NCBI GenBank assembly: GCA_031255615.1
Contig: JAIRSD010000184.1
Coordinates: forward strand, 1-8,022
Direction of reading: 5' to 3'
DNA length: 8,022 nt
DNA from: Treponema sp.
Lineage (GTDB): Bacteria; Spirochaetota; Spirochaetia; Treponematales; Breznakiellaceae
Made by a program: the position numbers and the translations under genes. A model generated the notes under the pieces. That model did not search any database. It was not told the origin of the DNA and was given only the letters and a program-made list of their open reading frames with translations. Positions within the stretch are counted from its first letter, which is position 1, and the number at the start of each line of letters is the position of its first letter. This document shows, in pieces, positions 1-5,762 of the stretch.

Positions 1-1
1 G

Positions 2-1222
2 GTATTTAAGGATCTGAGTATTATTGAAAATTTCTTTACCGGGTATATCGACACAAAAATAGTTAATTGGCGGGTCCTTGAAAAAAGGGCGGCAAAACTT
101 GCCAAAGACATTGGCCTGAACGCTCCCAAGGGGCAGAAGATGGACCGCCTTTCCGTTGCCGAACAGCAACTTGTGGAAATCGGCGCGGCTCTGGTGTCTA
201 ACGCGCGTATCATCTTTATGGACGAACCGACGGCCTCACTTACGCCCAACGAGGTGGATAACCTTCTTGCCATGATCCGCAGGCTGAAAGCCGAGGGAAA
301 GTCTATTGTATACATCAGCCACCGGTTGGGGGAAATAAAAGCCATTTCCGACAGGATTACCGTGTTGCGGGACGGCGGCTTGGTGGGAACTTACCCGAAC
401 GGCGATCTGAGCCACGATGACATGATACGCCTGATGCTGGGTCATGAACTGACCCTGACGCGCGGCAACAAGCGGGCGGCCCGGAAAATCGAGCCTTATT
501 TCCAGGCGGAAAATATCGGCATTCCGGGTATTTTCGAGAATGTCTCGTTTTCGGTGGGGAAGGGCGAAATTCTGGGGGTTGCCGGGCTTATGGGATCGGG
601 CAGGACGGAAGTCGCGCGGGCTCTTTTCGGCATAACGCCGATCAAACGAGGCCGGATGCTTATCAACGGCGTCCCGGTAACCGTCGATTCTCCCGACGAA
701 GCTCTAAGACACGGTATAGCCCTGCTGCCGGAAGACAGACAGGCCCTGGGCCTCTTTGTAAAACAGACAATCGCCTTTAATACTACATTTTCAGCCCCGG
801 AGCTGATCAGCGGCAGGGGAGGGTGGATCGACTATGACAGGGAAGAGACGATTACCAACGAAAAGTGCGCGATGCTCAGGGCAAGGTATACCAGCGCCAG
901 GCAGAATGTCGAGGAACTGTCCGGGGGGAACCAGCAGAAAATCGGCATCGCGAAATTAATTGCCACTAATCCCGAAATACTGATCCTCGACGAACCGACA
1001 AGGGGAATTGACATCGGTGCGAAGGAGGAAGTATATAAAATTATAGGAAAGCTTTCCGAAGAGGGTAAGTGTATTATAATGATCTCTTCGGAAATGGCGG
1101 AAATACTGGCTTTAAGCGATAAAGTTATGGTAATGTACGAGGGGCGCCCCGCAGCCATGATTCCGGGGGAAGATCTTAACGAAGTGAATATACTTTCCGC
1201 AGCCCATGACCTTGCGGTATAA
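2..1222 (+). CDS. Sugar ABC transporter ATP-binding protein (RbsA/MglA type), 5'-truncated by the window edge
   Basis: Cytoplasmic ATPase with two fused nucleotide-binding domains that powers import of a sugar, probably L-rhamnose, through the two permeases encoded next. The reading frame is open from base 2 without a start, so the gene begins upstream; 406 residues are visible, against about 500 for the family. The missing part would carry the first Walker A. Numbering from the first visible codon, domain 1 shows the signature-like LSVAEQQ (50-56), Walker B IIFMDEP (70-76) and switch His in YISHR (107). Domain 2 shows the degenerate Walker A GLMGSGRTE (195-203), signature LSGGNQQK (306-313), Walker B LILDEPTRGID (327-337) and ISSEMAE (361-367), where the switch His is replaced. 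The degenerate Walker A with Arg and the missing second switch His are normal for this family. The methionine at 140 is internal, since residues before it (such as LSIIENFFTG) fit the family. Context suggests the equivalent of rhizobial rhaT; specificity cannot be read from the ATPase. Confidence 0.95.
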   Translation, partial: VFKDLSIIENFFTGYIDTKIVNWRVLEKRAAKLAKDIGLNAPKGQKMDRLSVAEQQLVEIGAALVSNARIIFMDEPTASLTPNEVDNLLAMIRRLKAEGKSIVYISHRLGEIKAISDRITVLRDGGLVGTYPNGDLSHDDMIRLMLGHELTLTRGNKRAARKIEPYFQAENIGIPGIFENVSFSVGKGEILGVAGLMGSGRTEVARALFGITPIKRGRMLINGVPVTVDSPDEALRHGIALLPEDRQALGLFVKQTIAFNTTFSAPELISGRGGWIDYDREETITNEKCAMLRARYTSARQNVEELSGGNQQKIGIAKLIATNPEILILDEPTRGIDIGAKEEVYKIIGKLSEEGKCIIMISSEMAEILALSDKVMVMYEGRPAAMIPGEDLNEVNILSAAHDLAV

Positions 1223-1243
1223 ATTTTATAACCGGAGAGGAAC

Positions 1244-2281
1244 GTGATACCGGCATTAAGACACATACGATCGAGTTTTCGTGAATTGAGCATCCTGGTC
1301 CTGGTATTTTTTATATACGCCGTTGTATGCGTAATCCAGCCGCGGTTCTTCTCGGTCCAGGCGATTATCAGCATACTTTTGTTTTTCCCCTACCTGCTGC
1401 TGGTCGCCCTGGGGGAGATGATCGAGATTATCAGCCGCAATGTGGATCTTTCCCTCGGCGCGATTCTCGGTTTTGCCGGGTATGCCGTGGGTTTGATTTT
1501 CGGCGCGAATCCCGAATTTCCCATATTGCTGGGCATTGTTATCGCGATCGGTATAGGGGCGTTCCTGGGCCTTGTAAACGGGGTTATTGTTACCGCGTTT
1601 AAAATACCTTCCGTAATTGTAACCCTGGGCACCATGTACCTGTACCGGGGTGTAATATTTTACGCCAATGGCGGCCGGTTGATAGAAAACTACAAGATAC
1701 CGAGGGCGCTGATACGCCTTTCGCAGGTAAACGCTTCGGTAATAGGCATCCCCTATTCAATCATTATCGCGCTGGCTGCCGCAGTCTTGGTTGCCTTCTT
1801 CCTGCGGCGGCTGCGGTTGGGGCGCGATATATACGCCGCCGGAAGCAATCCCAAAGCCGCCGAGACCAGGGGCATCAGCCTGAAAAAAATAAACATCCTC
1901 GTTTTTGTTATTGCCGGGGCTTTAAGCGGTTTCGCGAGCATGATCTTTATGTCCAGAATAGGCTTCATGGATCCTGGTTCCGCAGGGCGGGGGCTTGAAT
2001 TTACCGCCATTGCCGCGGTGGTTATCGGCGGGTGCAGTATGGGCGGCGGGGTCGGAACAACCTTGGGAACGGTAATCGGCTGCCTCCTTCTGGGCGTGAT
2101 AAACAACGCCATTTCGATAACCGGGATATCCGGTTATTGGCAGGAAGCGATTTACGGTTTTATAATCATACTTTCGGTGATCGCGGATAACTACATTAAA
2201 AAAGGGCTGGGCGGCTCCAAACTGTCCCGGAAAGAAAATAACCCCGTAACAACAACCGGAGGAGGAGAAAACCGTGCTTAA
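1244..2281 (+). CDS. Sugar ABC transporter permease 1 (BPD_transp_2 / RbsC-like)
   Basis: Inner-membrane permease of 345 residues that pairs with the second permease to form the sugar channel. The protein is strongly hydrophobic, with membrane segments near residues 15-32, 41-60, 69-87, 93-117, 122-140, 170-187, 216-236, 253-290 and 301-315. Family landmarks are NVDLSLGAILG (66-76), the counterpart of the usual DLSVG block; IPSVIVTLGTMYLYRG (121-136); AAGSNPKAAETRGI (198-211), the cytoplasmic loop that contacts the ATPase; and the Gly-rich IGGCSMGGGVGTTLG (261-275). The start is GTG at 1244, preceded by the purine-rich GGAGAGG at 1234-1240. It lies 21 nt after the ATPase stop, in the same frame but separated by that stop and a second TAA (1229-1231), so the two are not fused. 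The tail after about residue 322 is polar. By order it would be rhaP. Rhamnose specificity is inferred from neighbours. Confidence 0.93.
   Translation: MIPALRHIRSSFRELSILVLVFFIYAVVCVIQPRFFSVQAIISILLFFPYLLLVALGEMIEIISRNVDLSLGAILGFAGYAVGLIFGANPEFPILLGIVIAIGIGAFLGLVNGVIVTAFKIPSVIVTLGTMYLYRGVIFYANGGRLIENYKIPRALIRLSQVNASVIGIPYSIIIALAAAVLVAFFLRRLRLGRDIYAAGSNPKAAETRGISLKKINILVFVIAGALSGFASMIFMSRIGFMDPGSAGRGLEFTAIAAVVIGGCSMGGGVGTTLGTVIGCLLLGVINNAISITGISGYWQEAIYGFIIILSVIADNYIKKGLGGSKLSRKENNPVTTTGGGENRA
2258..2266 (+). promoter_or_regulatory. Strong ribosome binding site for permease 2
   Basis: GGAGGAGGA lies inside the last codons of permease 1 and ends 7 nt before the GTG at 2274. It supports the GTG start and the 8-nt overlap with permease 1, an arrangement expected to couple translation of the two channel subunits. 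Confidence 0.75.
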
Positions 2282-3227
2282 CGCCAGGAAACTCTTGCGC
2301 CCTGAACTGACGATAGTGGTATTTTTACTGCTCAGTTTTGCCAGCGGCGTTCTTCTGTCACCTAATTTTTTGGACATACGTTTCCTCCTTGGTTCTACCA
2401 TTTATTACACGGAATTGGGACTCATAGCCCTTTGTTTTTCGCTGCTTATGACCTTGGGGGAACTGGACCTTTCGGTTGCCGCGAATATGACTCTGGTTAC
2501 CTGTATTTTGGGTGTACTTCACCGGGCGGGGGTCGGAATGGGTTTCCTTATTCCCCTGGGCCTGCTCTGCGGCACCCTGCTTGCCCTGTTGAACGGGGTG
2601 CTGGTTACCGTTACCGGCCTTCCCTCCCTTATCATAACCATTGGGACCCTTTCCGTTTACCGGGGCCTTGCCCAGGTATTGGTCGGGGACGCGGCTGTTT
2701 CCGGTTTCCCCGAGTGGTTTTTGCGTTTCGGCAAAATCACCTTTTTCGGCATTGTCCCGCTGCCCCTGATCATAATCGTTGTTGTCGCCGTGATTCTGGA
2801 AATACTCTTAAAGCGGAATTTCTGGGGAAGGAAAATATCGGCGGTCGGGCTGAACAGTAACGCCGCTAAATATTCGGGTGTCAAGGTCAACAGGATGAAG
2901 CGGGAACTTTTTGCCCTCCAGGGTTTTTTCTGCGGGGCTGCGGCGCTGCTTTCCATTTCCCGTCTGGAAGTAGTAAAATATTCCATCGGGACCGGGGGGG
3001 AAATGGATGTGGTTACCATGGTGCTTCTGGGCGGCACCGCGTTCACCGGCGGCAAGGGCACCTGTCTGGGCACCCTGGCGGCTTTTTTCATAATTGTCTT
3101 TATCCGTACCGGCATGCGCCTGGCAACCATAAGCAGTTATGTGCAGATTGCCGTGCTGGGGGTTTTACTAATCGTGATTATAATTATTTCAAATAAGTTG
3201 AACATGGTATTTGAAAGGAATTCGTAG
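2274..3227 (+). CDS. Sugar ABC transporter permease 2 (BPD_transp_2 / RbsC-like)
   Basis: Second inner-membrane permease, 317 residues. It is clearly related to permease 1 but not a recent copy of it. Membrane segments fall near residues 11-29, 44-62, 67-82, 91-112, 117-136, 157-178, 212-228, 245-275 and 287-306. Family landmarks are LGELDLSVAANM (61-72), GLPSLIITIGTLSVYRG (115-131), SAVGLNSNAAKYSGV (189-203; the ATPase-contacting loop) and LLGGTAFTGGKGTCLGT (251-267). The GTG start at 2274 overlaps the end of permease 1 by 8 nt and follows a strong Shine-Dalgarno sequence. Two distinct permeases plus one double ATPase is the layout of the rhizobial rhamnose importer (rhaT, rhaP, rhaQ) and of the AI-2 importer, whereas ribose and galactose systems usually have one permease gene. 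The isomerase and kinase downstream favour rhamnose. By order this would be rhaQ. Confidence 0.92.
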   Translation: MLNARKLLRPELTIVVFLLLSFASGVLLSPNFLDIRFLLGSTIYYTELGLIALCFSLLMTLGELDLSVAANMTLVTCILGVLHRAGVGMGFLIPLGLLCGTLLALLNGVLVTVTGLPSLIITIGTLSVYRGLAQVLVGDAAVSGFPEWFLRFGKITFFGIVPLPLIIIVVVAVILEILLKRNFWGRKISAVGLNSNAAKYSGVKVNRMKRELFALQGFFCGAAALLSISRLEVVKYSIGTGGEMDVVTMVLLGGTAFTGGKGTCLGTLAAFFIIVFIRTGMRLATISSYVQIAVLGVLLIVIIIISNKLNMVFERNS

Positions 3228-3231
3228 CTGT

Positions 3232-3246
3232 CCGGCCGGGGGCCGG
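3232..3246 (+). repeat. Perfect 6-bp inverted repeat just after the permease 2 stop
   Basis: CCGGCC (3232-3237), a GGG loop and GGCCGG (3241-3246) form a short, all-G:C hairpin starting 5 nt after the stop codon. No T-tract follows. It could protect the 3' end of the transporter mRNA or act as a weak pause site. Confidence 0.5.
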
Positions 3247-3277
3247 CGCATTGGGCGCCTGGCGGGGGGGTAGCGGA

Positions 3278-3318
3278 AGCCTTGCCGCCGCGCGAAAGGG
3301 TTAGGCGGCGGCGGGGCT
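3278..3318 (+). repeat. 14-bp stem-loop in the transporter/rhaI gap
   Basis: AGCCTTGCCGCCGC (3278-3291) pairs with GCGGCGGCGGGGCT (3305-3318), leaving a 13-nt loop. Twelve Watson-Crick pairs and two G-U wobbles are visible, so the RNA hairpin should be very stable. There is no downstream U-run, which argues against a plain intrinsic terminator. Confidence 0.6.
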
Positions 3319-3325
3319 GGTGCGC

Positions 3326-3384
3326 AGGGGGGCCGGACGGCGGCCTCTTGCGCGGCGCCCGCCCTTCCGGTAACAGGCCCCCCT
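3326..3384 (+). repeat. 9-bp perfect inverted repeat with nested structure
   Basis: AGGGGGGCC (3326-3334) is the exact reverse complement of GGCCCCCCT (3376-3384), with a 41-nt interior. Inside, GGCGG (3339-3343) can pair with CCGCC (3359-3363), and a competing local hairpin GGCCG (3331-3335) / CGGCC (3341-3345) is possible. Mutually exclusive pairings upstream of a catabolic gene could be regulatory, but at this G+C content some chance pairing is expected. Confidence 0.5.
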
Positions 3385-3395
3385 CCGGGTAGCTG

Positions 3396-3413
3396 CAATA
3401 TTTTACTGTATTG
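3396..3413 (+). promoter_or_regulatory. Candidate operator dyad overlapping the rhaI leader
   Basis: CAATA (3396-3400), an 8-nt spacer and TATTG (3409-3413) form a short dyad in the only A+T-rich patch of the gap. Its right arm touches the rhaI Shine-Dalgarno sequence. It could be a binding site for a sugar-responsive repressor or activator, or part of a local promoter. The arms are short and no regulator gene is in the window, so this is tentative. Confidence 0.25.
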
Positions 3414-3417
3414 GAGG
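3413..3417 (+). promoter_or_regulatory. Ribosome binding site of rhaI
   Basis: GGAGG lies 6 nt before the ATG at 3424, at ideal spacing. It fixes the rhaI start and shows that rhaI is translated independently of the permease gene. Confidence 0.8.
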
Positions 3418-3423
3418 CAGAAA

Positions 3424-4686
3424 ATGGAATATCTACGGGGATCGAAAGGCGGCGAGGAACGCCGGAAAAAACAGTACGCCATCCTGGAAGATTCCTTCGC
3501 GGAAAAGGGGATCGATCTTGAAAAGGCCAAGGCGGCCCTGAAGGGCCAGGTGATAGAGCTCCCCTCCTGGGCGGTGGGCAATTCCGGCACCCGCTACGGT
3601 ACTTTTACGGACAAGGGGGCTGCGGTTACTATCTGGGACAAGGTGGACGACTGCGCGGAGATACAGCGCTGCCTGGGGGTTACGCCGGTGATGGCGAGCC
3701 ACGTGCTCTGGGACAAGACGGACGACGGGCGCTTCGGGCCGGTGCGGGAATACGCGGAAAAGAAGGGCATGCGTATCGGCACGGTCCACCCGAATACCTT
3801 TTCCGGGCAGCAGTTCCGTTTCGGTTCTATCTGCTCGCCGGTGGAATCGGTCCGGGAGGCGACGAAGGCCCATTTTGCCGACTGCGTGCGCGTGGCCCGG
3901 GAGATGGGTTCCAGGACTATCGGTATGTGGCTGGCCGACGGGACCAGCTACCCGGGGCAGGACAGCCTTGCCGAGCGCAAGCACCGGCTTTTTGAGGGGC
4001 TCAAGGCGCTTTACGAAGCTATGGAAAGCGACATGACGCTGCTCCTGGAGTACAAGCCCTTTGAGCCGTTTTTCTACACGACCGACATTCCCGACTGGGG
4101 GACCTCGTATATGATGTGCCGGAAGCTCGGGGAAAGGGCGAAGGTGCTGGTTGACCTGGGGCACCATCTGCCGGGCACGAATATCGAGCATATTATCTGT
4201 TCCCTCCTGGACGAGGGGAGGCTGGGCGGCTTCCACTTTAACAACCGCCGCTACGCCGACGACGATCTTATCCTGGGCACGGTGAATCCCCTGGAGATTT
4301 TCCTTATCTACAACGAGATTGTGGACGCGGGCCTGCGCGGGGCCGATACGGGTATCTGCTATATGCTCGACCAGTCCCACAATATCGAAAACAGCCTGGA
4401 GGGCATTATTTATTCGGTGATGAATATCCAGAGCGCGTACGCGAAGTCCCTGCTGGTGGACCGGAAGGCGCTTGCCGCGGCGCGGGCGGAAAACGACGTT
4501 GTCCTGAGCAACATGATTATTATGGACGCCTTTAACTGCGATGTCGAGCCGCTCCTGGGGCAGGTCCGCCTTGAGATGGGGCTTGCCGACACGGACCCCC
4601 TGCGCAACCACCGGCAGAGCGGCTACGCCCTGAAGGCGGCGCAGGAGCGGAAGGAGGGCATCCTTACCCTGGGCGGGGGGGCCTGA
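3424..4686 (+). CDS. rhaI: L-rhamnose isomerase, RhaI (Pseudomonas stutzeri / rhizobial) type
   Basis: Cytoplasmic metal-dependent aldose-ketose isomerase, expected to turn L-rhamnose into L-rhamnulose; enzymes of this type often accept other aldoses such as D-allose. The 420 residues match the length of the P. stutzeri enzyme (about 430) and align along its whole length as I recall it. Visible blocks are PSWAVGNSGTRYG (47-59), SHVLWDK (92-98), ADGTSYPGQ (171-179), EYKPFEPFFYTTDIPDWGT (209-227), VDLGHHLPGTNIE (243-255), GGFHFNNRRYADDD (268-281) and MLDQSHN (314-320). All metal-ligand positions of the P. stutzeri enzyme appear kept: Glu209, Asp244, His271 and Asp316 for the structural site, and His247, Asp279 and Asp281 for the catalytic site. 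His93 matches its substrate-side His101. It is a TIM-barrel protein unlike the classical E. coli RhaA in sequence. Its TGA stop shares one base with the next start codon. Confidence 0.93.
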   Translation: MEYLRGSKGGEERRKKQYAILEDSFAEKGIDLEKAKAALKGQVIELPSWAVGNSGTRYGTFTDKGAAVTIWDKVDDCAEIQRCLGVTPVMASHVLWDKTDDGRFGPVREYAEKKGMRIGTVHPNTFSGQQFRFGSICSPVESVREATKAHFADCVRVAREMGSRTIGMWLADGTSYPGQDSLAERKHRLFEGLKALYEAMESDMTLLLEYKPFEPFFYTTDIPDWGTSYMMCRKLGERAKVLVDLGHHLPGTNIEHIICSLLDEGRLGGFHFNNRRYADDDLILGTVNPLEIFLIYNEIVDAGLRGADTGICYMLDQSHNIENSLEGIIYSVMNIQSAYAKSLLVDRKALAAARAENDVVLSNMIIMDAFNCDVEPLLGQVRLEMGLADTDPLRNHRQSGYALKAAQERKEGILTLGGGA

Positions 4687-5738
4687 TGACCGGGCGGGAG
4701 CGTATTCTGGCTGCGCTGGACCGCCGCGTCCCGGACAGAATCCCCACCTGCGAATGGGTGCTCAACCCCGGGGTTATGGAGAAGATCTGCGGGGTGCGGG
4801 ACGATATGGCCTTTGTGGCGGCGATGGACATGGACGGGATAGCGGTCGGCCTTGATTCCAAAAACGAGAAGCTCGACGGCCGGCATGTCAGGGACGAATG
4901 GGGCATTACCCGCGTTACCTACGACGAGTACCCGAATCCCGTGGGCCACCCCATAAAGGATATGCGGGATTTTGAAAGCTACAGCCCCCCGGAGCCCCTT
5001 GCCCCGTACAGGTTTGACCGGATCAAAAAAGCGCTCGGCGTTTTCGGGGAGGAAAAGTGCGTTATCGCACGGGTCAGGGATGTTTTTTCCCAGCCCCGGG
5101 ACCTTATGGGGTATGAAAATTTCCTTATGTCCTTTTACGAGGATCCCGATCTTGCCGGCGCTTTAATGGCGATGAGCGCGGATTATTCGGTAAAGATATG
5201 CGACGGCCTCGCGGAGCTTGGGATAGAGGTTATCGTGGTGGGCGACGATATAGCCAATAACGGGAGCCTGCTCCTGAGCCCCGCCATGTACCGCGAATAC
5301 GTGTACCCTCATTTCGCGCGCCTTGTCGGCCACGCGAAAAAACTCGGGCTCAGGGTGATAAAGCACAGCGACGGCGATCTGCGCGCGGTGGTGGAGGACC
5401 TGGTGGAAAGCGGGATAGACTGCCTGGACCCGATTGACGAGCGGGGGAATATGTTCATGGACCGGCTCAAGGCGGAGTACGGGGGCCGTATCGCCTTTAA
5501 GGGCAACGTTGACTGCGTGGAAACGCTGGTGAGCAAGCCGGTCGCGGCGGTACGCGCCGAAACGGCCCGCTGCATGCTCAAGGGCGGCATAGGCGGGGGG
5601 CTTATCATCTCCTCGTCGAATTCGATTCACAGCGGGGTCAGCCCCCTTAACTACCGGGCTTTTCTGGACGCGGTAAAGGAATTCGGGAACTACCCGCTTG
5701 ATATTCCCCAGCTTGAAAAAATCGCGGCGGCGGCGTAG
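4686..5738 (+). CDS. Uroporphyrinogen decarboxylase (URO-D) family protein of unknown function
   Basis: A 350-residue TIM-barrel protein of the URO-D/MtaA superfamily, probably cytoplasmic; its reaction is unknown. Family traits are the opening MTGRERILAALDRRVPDRIP (1-20), VVGDDIANNGSLLLSP (184-199), IKHSDGDLRAVVEDLVESGID (225-245), FKGNVDC (271-277) and the C-terminal IISSSNSIHSGVSP (307-320). It is unlikely to be HemE, because the Arg- and Gln-rich N-terminal substrate signature of true uroporphyrinogen decarboxylases is absent. Zinc-dependent corrinoid methyltransferases such as MtaA use an H-x-C pair plus a later Cys. Here the pair reads His227-Ser-Asp229, and the C-terminal block has Ser and Asn where the later Cys is expected, so that chemistry is doubtful too. 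Its ATG shares one base with the rhaI stop (TGATG), which implies coupled translation and a role tied to rhamnose use. No corrinoid protein gene is nearby. The family call is firm; the function is open. Confidence 0.85.
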   Translation: MTGRERILAALDRRVPDRIPTCEWVLNPGVMEKICGVRDDMAFVAAMDMDGIAVGLDSKNEKLDGRHVRDEWGITRVTYDEYPNPVGHPIKDMRDFESYSPPEPLAPYRFDRIKKALGVFGEEKCVIARVRDVFSQPRDLMGYENFLMSFYEDPDLAGALMAMSADYSVKICDGLAELGIEVIVVGDDIANNGSLLLSPAMYREYVYPHFARLVGHAKKLGLRVIKHSDGDLRAVVEDLVESGIDCLDPIDERGNMFMDRLKAEYGGRIAFKGNVDCVETLVSKPVAAVRAETARCMLKGGIGGGLIISSSNSIHSGVSPLNYRAFLDAVKEFGNYPLDIPQLEKIAAAA

Positions 5739-5752
5739 CGGCCTGCTGCATG

Positions 5753-5760
5753 GGAGCGGA
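5753..5760 (+). promoter_or_regulatory. Ribosome binding site of rhaB
   Basis: GGAGCGGA ends 2 nt before the ATG at 5763; its GGAG core is 6 nt away. An ATG at 5750 is in another frame, so 5763 is the supported start. The 24-nt spacing from the URO-D gene fits one operon. Confidence 0.6.
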
Positions 5761-5762
5761 GC

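Larger units (their letters stand above)
3228..3423 (+). other. G+C-rich non-coding gap between transporter and catabolic genes
   Basis: This 196-nt stretch has no convincing coding frame. By hand count, 97 of the 120 bases at 3241-3360 are G or C, far above the neighbouring genes. It holds at least three inverted repeats (listed separately), then turns A+T-rich from about 3396 to 3412 just before the rhaI ribosome binding site. No run of T follows any of the hairpins, so a classic intrinsic terminator is not supported. Processing, differential mRNA stability or Rho-dependent control between transporter and enzyme genes would all fit. Confidence 0.7.

Noticed and set aside
140..142. ATG at 140 as the true start of the ATPase
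   Set aside because: The frame stays open to the window edge and the upstream residues fit the family. Starting here would remove the first Walker A and the helical domain.
1220..1244. ATPase-permease fusion or frameshift
   Set aside because: The two frames are the same, but two in-frame TAA codons (1220-1222 and 1229-1231) and a ribosome binding site separate them, so this is an ordinary gene boundary.
3232..3318. Classic intrinsic terminator after permease 2
   Set aside because: Strong stems exist, but none is followed by a run of T, so only a structured spacer is reported.
3433..4611. Long antisense open frame (392 codons) opposite rhaI
   Set aside because: It lies wholly inside rhaI, whose metal ligands and family motifs are intact. 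Its translation is rich in His, Arg, Pro and Val with no recognisable domain, as expected from the complementary strand of a G+C-rich gene.
4686..5738. HemE (uroporphyrinogen decarboxylase of haem synthesis)
   Set aside because: The N-terminal HemE signature is missing, the pocket blocks differ, and the gene is embedded in a sugar operon.
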